A stretch of DNA of 64,000 nucleotides from Tenrec ecaudatus (lineage: Eukaryota > Chordata > Mammalia > Afrosoricida > Tenrecidae), in the NCBI RefSeq assembly GCF_050624435.1, contig NC_134547.1, positions 28,258,419 through 28,322,418 on the forward strand, given 5' to 3'. The translations under genes were made by a program, and so were the position numbers. The notes under the pieces were generated by a model. It searched no databases. It had not been told where the DNA came from and was given only the letters and a program-made list of their open reading frames with translations. Positions within the stretch are counted from its first letter, which is position 1; each line of letters starts with the position of its first letter. Positions 31,775 through 42,871 of the stretch are shown piece by piece.

Positions 31775-32580
31775 AATCGTTTTATTAGGGACTTATACAA
31801 CTCTTGTCACAATCCATACAGACATCAATTGTGTAAAACACATTTGTACATTCATTGCCCTCATCATTCTGAAAACATTTGCTCTCCACTTAAGCCCCTG
31901 GCATCAGTTCCTCATTTTTCAACCTCTCTCCCCACTCCCCCATCCCTCATGAACCCTTGATAACTCATGTTATTTTGTCATATCTTGCCCTGTCCCACAT
32001 CTTCCTTCACCCACTTTTCTGCTGTCTGTCCCCCAGGGAGGAAGTCACATGTAGATCTTTGTAATTGGTTCCCCCTTTCAAACCCACCCTCCTGGTACAG
32101 CCACTCTCACTACTGGTCCTGAGGGGCTCATCTGTCTTGGATTCTCTTTGTTTCCAGCTCCTATCTGTACCAGTGTCCCTCCTCTGGTCTAGTCAGAATT
32201 GTAAGGCAGAATTGGGATCATGATAGTGGGTGGGAAGGAAGCATTTAGGATCTAGAGGAAAGTTGTATGTTTCATCGTTGCTACATCACACCCTGACTGG
32301 CTCGTCTCCTCCCTGTGACCCTTCTGTAAGGGGATGTCCAGTGGCCTACAAATGGACTTTGGGTCTCCCCTTGGCACTACCCCCCTCATCCACAATGATA
32401 TGATTTTTTTGTTCTGACTACATCTGATACCTGATCCCTTCGACACCTTGTGATCGCACAGACTTGTGTGCTTCTTCCATGTGGGCTTTGTTGATTCTGA
32501 GCTACATGGCTGCTTGTTTACCTTCAAGCCTTTAAGACCCCAGACGCTATGTCTTTTGATAGCCGGGCACCATCACAGAA
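31775..32580 (-). mobile_element. Afrotherian L1 3' UTR, minus orientation
   Basis: It starts 'cgttttattagggacttata' and proceeds through 'gcatcagttcctcatttttc', 'aagtcacatgtagatctttg', 'ccagtggcctacaaatggac' and 'caagcctttaagaccccaga' to 'gatagccgggcaccatcac'. It spans about 800 bp of 3' UTR with no ORF2. Confidence 0.85.
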
Positions 32581-33661
32581 GGTTTTATAGACAACAAACA
32601 CACAAGAACAAGGCCGCTATTTTGTGTTGTTTTGGATTGGCTGGTGGGCAGTTCTTGCCTTGTTTGGGGTCAAGGGGAAAATATGAAATATGTTAAGCTG
32701 AGAAGGCAAATTCTAATTGGTCAGTCGAGGTTTCTATTTCTGGGCTAGCTGAGCATTTATAAGAAATAGAAGTTTAGTTAAATTTGACAGTATCTGACTT
32801 AACACGAGTGACTCCCTTGGGGAGCCAATATGATGTCCTTCCTAGAATTTCCCAGTCTGGGCTTCCTCATGAATAGTTTTTGTAAAATTCTTCTTTTTCC
32901 TTTGAATGGCCATACTTTCTGTTTCTTTGTATGTTTACATTTTTGTTGTTGTTGTTCTTGAGAATGGGACATTCTGAGTATTATAATGCAATAACTCCAG
33001 AAACCCAATTTTCCCACTTCTCACTGTTTGCGTTCGCTACTCATGAAAGCTATAGTCATCTGCTTGCCTACTGACTTTTTCAAAGTATGTTTTTGCGAAG
33101 TATCTTTTCCAATGGTGTTTGCTTATTGATGCTTCTGTTCTGTTACCTCTGCTGTCACCCAGTGGCCTGACAAGTTCCATCAAGCCCTGCCCTTCACACA
33201 CTCCCCCTGCCAAAGGAGAACAGAAAAAACATGTAATGACTCTTGTGGCTACTGCCACTGGGTGAAGCCATTGCTGCAAAATGGCCCAAGGCACAGAGTC
33301 TGTCAGCATGGCTCCCTGAGGACACTGCCACGCCAACCCAGCTGTGAAAACCGCAATCCCAAATTCATGGAAAGCAAGCTCTCCATCCCCACCCTGGAAC
33401 CAGCCAGCCATTCTGGGAGCACAAACCACCGTCCCCACCAGCATGGGAGGGTTGAAGAACGGGAGATGATGGTAGGTGGACACACGCCGCATCTACAAAA
33501 GATCAGCGGTGTCTCATTTCATCAGGCATTCTCCTCACTGACACCAGTGTTTAACAATATTCTAATTACTCTTGTCAGCTCATTTGTTTTGATGGACGCC
33601 CTTAGAATCTTCTACTTCACTTTTTTTTTTTTTAATCAAGTCACTTCCCTTCATTCCAATG
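32581..33661. other. Unassigned intergenic sequence, possible LTR continuation
   Basis: The left part may continue the LTR-like sequence interrupted at 31773. The segment 33140-33500 is GC-moderate and unique, with open frames on both strands (up to 151 codons) that have no recognisable domain. No gene call is made. Confidence 0.3.
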
Positions 33662-34129
33662 TGATAGTCTGGGTATATTAGATAAACAAATCCACAGAAA
33701 CTCATATGTATAATAGACAGTTTTGTATAAAGAGTAAGTGCACATCAATAAAACATCCCAACCCAGTGCTGCCCAAGCCCACAAGTCCAACATTAACCCA
33801 TATGTTGGACACCAATCCACAAAGTCCATCTCACAAAACACACACTATGACAGTGACTGCAGGAGGAAAGCCGAATCAGTGAACGTGTAAACATCTCAGC
33901 ACTGGCGGGGGTCTCCACACGGCTGCTCCAGCACCCAGGGCTGCATCAGAGTAAGTCCATGCGGCTTCTCCTCGGGGATGTCTTGCAGGAAGTCAGCCTT
34001 GCCAGCTGAAGCAGGGAACTGCAAAGGCAGCTGCACCCTGGTCCGACCATCAGAAAGCAAGAGACTTGAGAACTAGAAAGGCGAGACTCACCAAGCCTTT
34101 TATCCCTCCAGCCTTCAATTAACCCCACA
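33662..34129 (-). mobile_element. Solo LTR, third copy of the MaLR/ERV-L-like family
   Basis: It shares 'tagtctgggtatattagata', 'catcccaacccagtgctgcc' and a 'aattaaccccaca' end with the copies at 22380 and 49806. I could not find a clean 5-bp duplication, so the ends are approximate. No internal retroviral genes are present. Confidence 0.65.
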
Positions 34130-34179
34130 TGTGTTTATTGGCCAGGTTGGTACAATAAACTACCTCACTTCCTTTGTAT

Positions 34180-34480
34180 GAATGAATATTTCCTTTTATG
34201 GATATACTTCATTTTATTCATTCATTCAGCAATTGATAGCCATTTGGATTATTTTCACCTGTAAAATATTATGAATAATTTTGCCATGAGCATATGTGTA
34301 AAAGTTTTTGCATGGATATATGTCATGAATATATGTATGTATATGTGCAGTCATATAAATATATATAATTGTTGGGTCAAATGGTAACTGATTTAACCAT
34401 TTGAAAAACTGTTTCCAAAGTGACTGCACCATTGTGCATTCTCACGAGCATCCTGTCTCTTCAGATAGTTCAGATACGTG
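34180..34480 (-). mobile_element. Old L1 3' region fragment
   Basis: 'attcattcattcagcaattg', 'ccatttggattattttcacc', 'gttgggtcaaatggtaactg' and 'tttccaaagtgactgcacca' are familiar blocks of ancient mammalian L1 (L1M-type) in antisense. Confidence 0.7.
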
Positions 34481-34629
34481 TGGCTCCGACCCATCTGCTT
34501 CTGTCACATTTGCACTTTCCTCCCTCATTCTCTGTTGCAGGCCCCATGGGAAGCATACTCCAAGATGGAGGCTAGCATGTAGAACGGTTAGCACGAGGAA
34601 AGTTCTTTGGACATAACATCAGTAAGAAA

Positions 34630-34830
34630 GAGGAGCCCTGCTGGTGTCGTGGTTATGGGTTGGGCTGCTAACCAATACGGTCAGCAGTTCAAGCCACCGG
34701 CCACTCTGTGGGAGAAAGGTGGGGTTTCCTACTCCTATAAACATTTTAGTCTCAGAAACGCACAAGTGTCATTCTGTCCTGTCCTGTAGGGTCTCATGAG
34801 TCAGCCTTGACTCAATTGCAGGGGAAGTGT
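34630..34830 (+). mobile_element. AfroSINE, full-length
   Basis: It begins 'aggagccctgctggtgtcgt', then 'ggttatgggttgggctgcta', 'agcagttcaagccaccggcc' and 'gtcctgtcctgtagggtctc', and ends 'gactcaattgcaggg'. Because the head is well preserved, it is one of the best examples of the family here. Confidence 0.9.
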
Positions 34831-34984
34831 GCACCAGGGGGGTGGTTGATAAGTTCTCTAACATAAAATGACAATGATGTCTCCAAAATGAACCTGAGAC
34901 ATATATACTCCCTAGATATACATGGATTAATTTGGGGCTTCCCTTTTATTTTAAACCCAATCTAAGAACAATTAGTTCTTTTTT

Positions 34985-35080
34985 TATTAAAAGATCATTT
35001 TATTGGGGGCTCTTACAACTCTTATAATAATCCACATATCAATTGTATCAAGCATATTTGTACATATGTTGCCATTATTA
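34985..35080 (-). mobile_element. L1 3' end fragment
   Basis: 'tcattttattgggggctctt' and 'acaactcttataataatcca' are the inverted terminus of the L1 3' UTR. The copy is diverged and truncated. Confidence 0.75.
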
Positions 35081-35209
35081 TTTTTTAGCAGAAATGCTCC
35101 TTATTTTATTTCAGTAGTGTCAAAAAGTTTATTGTAAAAAATCCATTATCTTTCCATTCCATTTTTTAAACAAACTTTTTGAAACCCATTTGTATAATCA
35201 TCTTCCCCC

Positions 35210-35385
35210 CTCTTTTTAAAAATCATTTTATTGGGGTCTCATAGAACTCTGATCACAATCCATACATCAATTGAATCAGGCATGTTTGTACATATGTTTC
35301 CATCATTATTTTCTAAACATTTACTTTCTATTGAGCCCTTGGTGTCAGCTCCTATTTTTTCCCCTTCCTCTTCCCCCCAGAACAA
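35210..35385 (-). mobile_element. L1 3' end fragment
   Basis: 'tcattttattggggtctcat' opens a second minus-oriented L1 3' end, running to the pyrimidine-rich 'ccccttcctcttcccccca' segment at its truncation. Confidence 0.78.
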
Positions 35386-35387
35386 TG

Positions 35388-36390
35388 AGTTCTAATGACA
35401 TGGCTCTGCTTGATGTTCCCCCTCTTGAAGAAACCACTGAAGCTGTGGGTGCTAGAGCAAAGTATGGTGAAGAAACTAGCTGGTGCCTGGCTATCAGAAG
35501 GCATAGTGTCTGGGATCTTAATGGCTTGTCTTCAAAAAAGCAGCCATCTAAATTTTTGTGTCAACTAAGCTCACATGGAACAAGCACACCAGCCTGTGTA
35601 ATCCAGGGATTGTAAATGATAAAATCCCAAAGAGGGAACGGTATCCGAGCTTACGTTGTGAACACCTGGTTTGCAGAAGCCTCTGGATGACCATGGAAAC
35701 CCAAAACCCATTTGCAGGGTCCACACATGCATTAACCTTCCGGTGAACCCCTCTGGCCACAGTCCAGCGATGCGACCAGCCTTCTTATCAGACAGAGAGC
35801 ACTGTAGCTGATTGTGACAGAATGGAGTTAAATGTAGTATCTTATTATTTGCCCTTCCTTTTAACCCATTTTAAAATTGTCTCAGTCAAAAAAAAAAAAG
35901 GTGAAGAAGAAATACATTTGGATTAAACTTCTGGCGGATCCCCTCTGACTGCGGGCCAGGGGTGTGAACAACCTTGTTAACATGCAAAACGCACGGAAAG
36001 CGGATGATTGCAGATGCAGCCAGGTTAAAATTGAACACTTTATCATTTGAGCTCCTCTTTGGTCCTCTTAAGTGCTTAGTTTTAATATTTTCTGCTTTCT
36101 TTTACATTGAGGATTATTATCTGTTTTACTTAGCTATTATTGTTACTATTTTAAAAATTATTTTCCATATATGAAATCCAGGGTGGGTCAATCCATAGAG
36201 ATAGCAATGGACTGATGGGTCCTTGGAGGTGTGGCGGGAGGTCGGGAGGAGTGAGGAACTAGTAATTATGAGTACAGGAACAAAGAGAAAGTTCTAGAAC
36301 CGATTGTGGGGATGATTGTACAACTTTTCTTGGTGTGCTTGAATTGTTGAATTGTGTGATGTATGGATTATATGCCAATAAAAGTGGGGT
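35388..36390 (+). mobile_element. Older L1 3' UTR, plus orientation
   Basis: 'cctggctatcagaaggcata', 'aagctcacatggaacaagca' and, at the end, 'gatgtatggattatatgcca' followed by AATAAAAG and a T/A tail trace an older L1 3' UTR in plus orientation. Gaps and divergence are heavy in 35820-36180. Confidence 0.6.
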
Positions 36391-36394
36391 TTTT

Positions 36395-36503
36395 TTAAGT
36401 TAGAAACTCAAAAGGGCAGTTCTGCCCTGTCTTAGAAACTCACCAGGGCAGTCTACCCTGTCCTGTAGGGTTATTATGAATTGACATCAACTTGATGGCA
36501 GTG

Positions 36504-36505
<2 letters not shown>
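36395..36505 (+). mobile_element. AfroSINE 3' half with tandem duplication
   Basis: 'agaaactcaaaagggcagtt' and then 'agaaactcaccagggcagtc' repeat the same SINE segment twice. The tail 'gatggcagtgagg' leads directly into a (GT)n microsatellite. Confidence 0.78.

Positions 36506-36547
<42 letters not shown>
36505..36547 (+). repeat. (GT)21 microsatellite grown from a SINE tail
   Basis: An uninterrupted GT tract starts where the AfroSINE tail (GGCAGTGAGG) ends. It is likely polymorphic and alternating pyrimidine-purine. Confidence 0.95.
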
Positions 36548-36548
<1 letters not shown>

Positions 36549-36604
36549 GGAGTAGTGAGGAGGGCAAGGAAAAAATTGATACAGAGAAATAGTGAGCTCT
36601 TGGA

Positions 36605-37123
36605 AGAGATGAGTCAACGAGGGCACAGTATACCACCAATGAAACACACACTATTCCTCTGGTTCTTTGAGGCCTCCTCACCCCCCACTATTAGGACCAC
36701 AGTCCAAGTTTTCAGTTCTGACTGGACCAGAGCATGTGGTACAGGTAAGAGTTCACGACACACTGAATCCAAGTCCGAGAAGCCCCTCAGGAACAGAAAT
36801 GGGCGTAGCAGGAACAGAAACAGGAGGGGAGAGGGTAGGTGGGGACCAGGGGGGAAGAAGGGGGAACTGATCACAATGTATACCCACACCCAGGGAGATA
36901 AACAACAGAAATGTGGGTGAAGGGAGACAGTGGTCAGTATAGGATATGAAAACAATAATTTATAATTTATCAAGGGGTCATGAGGGTGGAGCAGGGGGAG
37001 GGAAAAAAGAGGAGCTGATACCAAGGGCTCAAATCGAATGTAAATGTTTAGAAAATGATGATGTAAACATATATGCTTCATATAATTGCTTCATACAAAT
37101 ATGCTTCATACAATTGATGTTAT
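36605..37123 (+). mobile_element. Older L1 3' UTR, plus orientation, interrupted by a younger copy
   Basis: 'cattcctctggttctttgagg'-like and 'aacaataatttataatttat' blocks and the terminal 'aattgatgttataag' show an older L1 3' UTR. It breaks at 37135 and its terminus ('gaagtaagaggtcccaataa', 37655-37685) resumes after the nested copy. Confidence 0.75.
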
Positions 37124-37135
37124 AAGAATGTTATA

Positions 37136-37642
37136 CCTGGATGCTTCCTCCCCCCAACTACCATGATCCGAATTCTACCTTGCAGGACTGGATAGGGCAG
37201 AGGTTGTACATTGGTGCATATGGGAGCTGGAGGCACAGGGAATCCAGGGTGGATGATACCTTCAGGACCAGGGGTGTGAGGGGCGATGCTGGGAGAGTGG
37301 AGGGTGAGTGGGTTGGAAAGGGGGAACTGATTACAAGGATCCACATGTGACCTCCTCCCTGGGAGATGGATGGCAGAGAAGTGGGGGAAGGGAGACTCCG
37401 GATAGGGCAAGATATGACAAAATAACAATCTATAAATTATCAAGGGCTCATGAGGGAGGGGGGAGCGGGGAGGGAGGGGAAAAATAAAGAGGACCTGATG
37501 CAAAGGGCTCAAGTGGAGAGCAAATGCTTTGAAAATTATTAGGGCAAAGAATGTACGGATGTGCTTTATACAACTGATGTATGTATATGTATGGATTGTG
37601 ATAAGAGTTGTATGAGCCCCTAATAAAATGTTAAAAAATAAA
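37136..37642 (+). mobile_element. Young L1 3' end nested in an older one, 12-bp TSD
   Basis: This 507-bp 3' UTR piece ends 'gagcccctaataaaatgtta' plus A-rich tail. It is flanked by AAGAATGTTATA at 37124-37135 and 37643-37654. The insertion lies inside the terminal part of the older L1 copy, so the order of the two insertions is certain. Confidence 0.9.
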
Positions 37643-37685
37643 AAGAATGTTATAGAAGTAAGAGGTCCCAATAAAATGATTTTTA

Positions 37686-38454
37686 AAAAAGAAAAAAATT
37701 GAGCTCTTATGTAGTCTCAACATTGATTCCATACTGAGCTCACAGTGTCTCCCATGCAGGGTGAGATGCTGGGCCTCTGCGTTTCCTCTCACCCCAACCG
37801 CCATTAACAGTGAATGAGTCATGGGATGTGGCCTGGGAAAGGAGTGCGAGTTCTTGGGAGTTTCACCTTGGGTGGGAACTTACCAGAGGAAGGTTAGAGG
37901 GATGAACCACAGTTCCCACAGTTGCAGGTGGTCTTGAGGTCATAGCTGATACTTCTCTCTCCTGTGTCATCTGTTCTAAATTCCTCTTGCCCTCAGCTGA
38001 GACCTGCGCAGCGTTCAGTGGGAGCGAGGCCCGCGTCCTCACCCTTGAGGGTTCTAGCCAACATAACTTCAGGCCAAATGGGCAATGGAGGGGAAAGAGG
38101 TGCCCACGTGGTTTAGCCAAATGCCAAACAGGTTTCTCCCTGCCCTCGCTGTATAACAAAAGTGCTACTGCTTTCTCGTACCCGAGTCTGTTATCCTTCC
38201 CGAGATGCTCCTGCGACTTGTGTCTCGTGACAGAGGAGCCGGAAGTGCTGCGCAGCAGCAGCAGCTATGGCTGATGTACAGTTCGATGGGACGCCTCCTA
38301 GTCTCTGCAGCAGACGCAGGCGTCAATGAGAGCCAGTCTAAACCTTCAGAGCCCAGAGTCTGTAGAAGAGAAGCACTGCTTTCTAAAGTAGGTGATTAGC
38401 GGCAGTTGTAAGCAGGATGCTCTTACTTCTACACCTGGGTCCTTGGACCCAATG
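37686..38454. other. Unassigned intergenic sequence
   Basis: GC-moderate, without a recognised repeat. Open frames at 37863-38159 (minus) and 37987-38274 (plus) overlap each other and have no recognisable domain. Confidence 0.35.
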
Positions 38455-38830
38455 TCTTAGTTACCTAGGGCTGTCTAGGGTGGCTTATAAAAAGATGGAT
38501 TTTTTTTCCAACTCTGGAAGTTAAAACTCAAAATCAGGTTCTCGGCTGTGTCTTCCCTTCTGTGTGTGTCTTTCCTGGTTTCTGGAATCTTCTGACATTC
38601 CTTAGTGTTCCTTGGCATCCCTCCAGGTATACATCCTTGTCTTGTCTATGCTGCTCTTTTCATAACTCAGAAGTGATTAGATTTAGGACCCACTCTACTC
38701 TTGTGTGACATCATTAGCATAAATGAAACTCCGATTTCTAAACAGGACCATATTTACATGGACAAATGTTAGGATTTCTACACGTAGTGTAGGTGGACAC
38801 AATGAACCCATGATGCCCATGGTATGCATG
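38455..38830 (-). mobile_element. Probable old MaLR-type LTR, minus orientation
   Basis: 'ttagttacctagggctgtct' at the left and 'tcagaagtgattagatttag', 'acaggaccatatttacatgg' later follow the general plan of an inverted MLT1-like LTR. It is strongly diverged and I could not find a target duplication. Confidence 0.4.
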
Positions 38831-39019
38831 ACATAGTGGATTCATTTCTGCTGCTATGACAAATTACCATAAACTTTGGTCATTTAAAACAACATTAAGT
38901 TTATTCTTTTATTAGCATGGAAGTCAGCCATCTGATCTGGGTCTCACGGGGCTAATATATATGTGTTGATGAAGATTCATTCATTCTAGAGTCTGTAGGG
39001 GAGAATTTACTACCTTGAT

Positions 39020-39169
39020 TTTTCCAGTAGTTACATGTCTGGCTGATAAGCTCAAAGTCAGCAGTTTGAAACCACCAGTCACTCCACAGGATAAAGACAG
39101 GGCTTTCTACTCTCATAAAGAGTTATATAGTCTTGGAAACCCACAGAGGCAGTTCCACCCTCGGGTTGC
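39020..39169 (+). mobile_element. AfroSINE, plus orientation
   Basis: 'agtcagcagtttgaaaccac', 'gggctttctactctcataaa' and 'gtcttggaaacccacagagg' are AfroSINE blocks in order. The 3' tail merges with the RTE-like sequence that follows. Confidence 0.8.
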
Positions 39170-39797
39170 CATGAAGGCCTGGACTTGACGCACATGTTGG
39201 TGAAGAGCAGGGACCACAGCCTTCAGTGTGGATGACAGCTCAATGTAAAGAAGACCAACATCCTCCCAACTGACCAGTAGGTCCCATGATGCTAAATGGA
39301 GAAAAGCTGAAGTTGTCGGGGATTTCGTCTTGCATGGTTGCACACGCAGGGCTCAGGAAGCAGCAGTCAAGAGATCCGAAGATGCACTGCACTGAGTGAA
39401 TCTGCCGCCCAGGCCTCTTTAGAGGCTTGAGAAACAAGGAAGTTACTTTGAGGACTAAGGTGTGTCTGACCCAAGCCAAGCTATTTTCAGTTGCTTCATA
39501 TGTATGTGAAAGTTGAGTAAAAGAGATCGAAGAAGAACTGATGCGTGTGAATTATGGTGCTGGAAAAGAATAGTGAAAGGACCATGGACTGCCAAAAGGA
39601 CAAACCAATGTCTTAGAAGAAGTACAGTCAGAGTGCTCCTAAGAGGCAAGGACGGTGAGACTTCATCTTGCATACTTGGGACACAATTTCAGGAGAGACC
39701 ATCCCTAGATGACATCGTCCTTGGTAAAGTAGAGGAGCGGCAACAAAGAGGAAGGTCCAGCAAGGTGGCTACAAAAATGGTCTCACAATTGTGAGGC
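39170..39797 (+). pseudogene. RTE/BovB-like LINE ORF fragment (C-terminal part)
   Basis: The plus frame from 39513 reads RRRTDACELWCWKRIVKGPW then TAKRTNQ, the typical C-terminal region of RTE-clade reverse transcriptase. The upstream part (39180-39510) carries related blocks in other frames. The ORF is broken by frameshifts and stops, so the copy is dead. Confidence 0.8.
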
Positions 39798-39828
39798 TGG
39801 CTCAAGACCAGGCAGTGTATTTTTTATT

Positions 39829-41310
39829 ATTATTCATTTTATTAGGGGCTCATACAACTCTTATGCCAATCCATACACACATCAATTGTGCAAACCACAT
39901 TTGCACATTCATTGCCCTCATCATTCTCAAAATATTTGCACTCCACTTAAGCCCCTGGCATCAGGTCCTCATTTTCCCCTCCCTCCCCGCTACCCTCTCC
40001 CTCATGAACCCTTGATAATTTATAAATTATTATTTTGTCATATCTTGTCCTGTCCAACATCTCCCTTCACCCACTTTTCTGTTGTCCATCCTCCAGGGAG
40101 AAGGTCACATGTAGATCCTTGTAATCAGTTCCCTCTTTCCAACCCACCCTCCCTCTACGTTCCCAGTATCGCCACTCACACCACTGGTCCAGAAGAGATC
40201 ATCCTCCCTGGATTCCCTATGTTTCCAGTTCCTATCTGTACCAGTGTACACCCTCTGGTCTAGCCAGACTTGCAAAGTAGAATTGGGATCATGATAGTGG
40301 GAGGGGAGGGGAGCTTTTAGGAACTAGAGGAAAGTTGTATTTTTCATCGTTGCTACGTCACACCCTAACTGGTTTGTCTCCTCCCTGAGGCCCCTCTGCA
40401 AGGGGATGTCCAGTGGCCTACAAATGGGCTTTGAGCCTCCACCCCACACTCCCCGTCTCATTCACTATGGTAAGATTTTTTGTTCTGATGATGCCTGATA
40501 CCTGATCCCTTCAACACCTCGTGATCACACAGGCTAGTGTGCTTCTTCCATGTGGGCTTTGTTGCTTCTGAGCTAGATGGCTTCTTGTTTACCTTCAAGC
40601 CTTTAAGACCCCAGATGCTATATCTTTTGATAGCTGGGCACCATCAGCTTTCTTTGCCACATTTGCTTATGCACCCATTTGTCTTCAGTGGTTGTGTCAG
40701 GAAGGTGAGCATCATAGAATGCCAATTTAATAGAAGAAAGTGTTCTTGCATTGAGGGAGTACTTGAGTGGAGGCCCAATGTCCCTCTGCTACCTTAATAC
40801 TATTCCTATCAATATATGCACATAGATCTATTTACCCATCCTAATATATAAATATATTTGCATATGTACATGTCTTTATCTAGACCTCTATAAATGTCCT
40901 TTGCCTCCCAGCACTTTCCTCTATTTCCTTTTACTTTCCTCCTGTCCCACTATCATGGTCAGTCCCCACCAGGGTTTCAGCAATTCCTCTTGGTTACATT
41001 ACCCTTGATCATGCCCTACCAGGCCTCCCACAACCTCCTCACCACTGTTTTGGATCACTTGTTACTTTGTCCCTGAGTTTGTTAACACCACTACCTTTCC
41101 CCCCACCCCCCCATCCCATGTCTCCCGTTGTTTTCTCCTCCAGATTGTTCATCCAGCTTATCTTATTTAGACAGACCTACAGACATAATAACATGCACAA
41201 AAACAGGACAGAGCAAAACCAAGCAACAATATACAACAAAACAACAACAACAAACCAATGACCAAAAAAACCAAAATAAAGCACAACAAGAAATAAAAGC
41301 ATGTAATTTG
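39829..41310 (-). mobile_element. Long afrotherian L1 3' UTR, minus orientation
   Basis: This is the longest continuous copy in the window (about 1.5 kb). It starts 'cattttattaggggctcata' and runs through 'gcccctggcatcaggtcctc', 'ggtcacatgtagatccttgt', 'caagcctttaagaccccaga' and 'ttatctagacctctataaat' to an A-rich (CAA)n-containing stretch near 41235-41290. No ORF2 is attached, showing that this L1 lineage has an unusually long 3' UTR. Confidence 0.85.
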
Positions 41311-41984
41311 TTCAAGGCTTGTTAGTTGGCCTTTGGGAGTGTTTTCCAGTCCAGTCTGTTGGGGCACCAAGCCCTGGCCCGGGCAGTGTTTTCTTTTGTT
41401 GTGCACAGTGTCACTATGGATCAGAACTGACTGGATGCCACATAGCAATGGCAACAAAGTGTCTACTTCTGTCCAGACAATGGCACCCCATCCTTGGAAA
41501 GTGTCACCCCAAGTTGTCACTTTCACTGTGTTTAGAACAGGCCCTTCCATTGTGTTCCCAGACAGGCAGATCCAGAGTGGAATAACAAACAGGTGGTGCG
41601 ACCAGGGCACCTAATGGGCATGGGCTCCCCTCTCACATCTCCTTAGCAGAAAGGGAGTCTTCATTGACCAGTTGTGTGGGCTCTTGTATTGGTGAATCAA
41701 ACACTCTACAAGCCCTTAGGGAGGCATCTGACTCAGGCCCTGTGGACAGGCAAGGCAAACTCACATCCACAATATGTGTTTATTTTAAAGAAATTATTTG
41801 CTGCTCCTTCTTGGATGAAAAGGATCCAATGTAGTCCAACTTACCACCAGTGACTGGTTGTCCTGAAGGGACGGCGCTGCGTCGGGATATGGGGTTGGAC
41901 TCCTAGGCATCTAGTGGCAGAGGCAGCTAGATGAAGGAGTATTTTACTCAGATGTGATCAGTAGGAGCCTTTCTTTTCTTTTTT
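41311..41984. other. Unassigned intergenic sequence
   Basis: The part 41395-41460 ('gtgtcactatggatcagaac') resembles SINE/RTE 3' blocks. The rest is unassigned, with no gene. Confidence 0.35.
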
Positions 41985-42871
41985 GTAATTAAAAGATAAT
42001 TTTATTGGGGGTTCTTACAGCTCTTATAACAATCCATGAATCAGTTGTATCAAACATATGTGTACATCAGTTGCCTTCATCATTTTCTAGACATTTACTT
42101 TCTAATGAGCCCTTGGTATCAGCTCCTTTTTTCCCCTTCCCTCTTCTCCCTCCCACCCTTATTATCCTTTTATAAATTATTATTTTTATATTGTACACTG
42201 ACAGCTGCATCTCTTCCCCCACAATTTCTGTTATTCATCCCCCTGGAGGGTGTGTGTGTGGTTACGTGTCTATCCTTGTGTTTGGTTCCCCCTTCCTGCC
42301 CTCCTCTCCCTCCTCTCCCCTTCCCCTTCTGGTATCGATATTTCCATTCCTGTTCCCGGACTCCATGTGTTATGAGTTCTTATCTCTTAATTGTATCTGT
42401 GCACATGCATTGGTCCAGCCTGCAGTGAAAGGCAGGACTGGAGTCATGATAGTGGGGGCTGAGGAAGCCTCAAGGAACCAGAGGAATACTGTGTTTCATC
42501 GGTGCTTTATTGCACCGATTGACTCATCTCTTCATTATGTCCCATTGTCTACAGATGGATTTTAGGTCTCTGCCTCAACCCCCCTCATTCTCAACAATGT
42601 GGGGTTTTGTTTGTTTGTTTTGGGTCTTCTGATGCCTGTTACCCAGTCCTGTTGGCACCTCATGATCGCACAGGCTGGTGTGCTTCTTCCATGTGGGTTT
42701 GTTGCTTCTCTGCTAGAGAACCGCTTGTTTAACTTTAAGCCTTTAAGACTTCAGATGTTATGTCTTTTACTATCCAGGCACCATCTGCTTTCTTCACCAC
42801 ATTGCTTATGCACCCATTTTGTCTTCAGTGATTGTGCCAGGAGGGTGAGCATCACAGAATGCCAGTTTCTT
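41985..42871 (-). mobile_element. Older L1 3' UTR (left part), minus orientation
   Basis: It begins 'aattttattgggggttctta', with blocks parallel to the copy at 39829 but more diverged. It is interrupted at 42871 by a younger L1 and resumes at 44434. Confidence 0.82.

Noticed and set aside
36492..36920. 142-codon plus-strand frame beginning in a (GT)n tract
   Set aside because: It starts in a microsatellite and runs into L1 3' UTR sequence, so it is not a gene.
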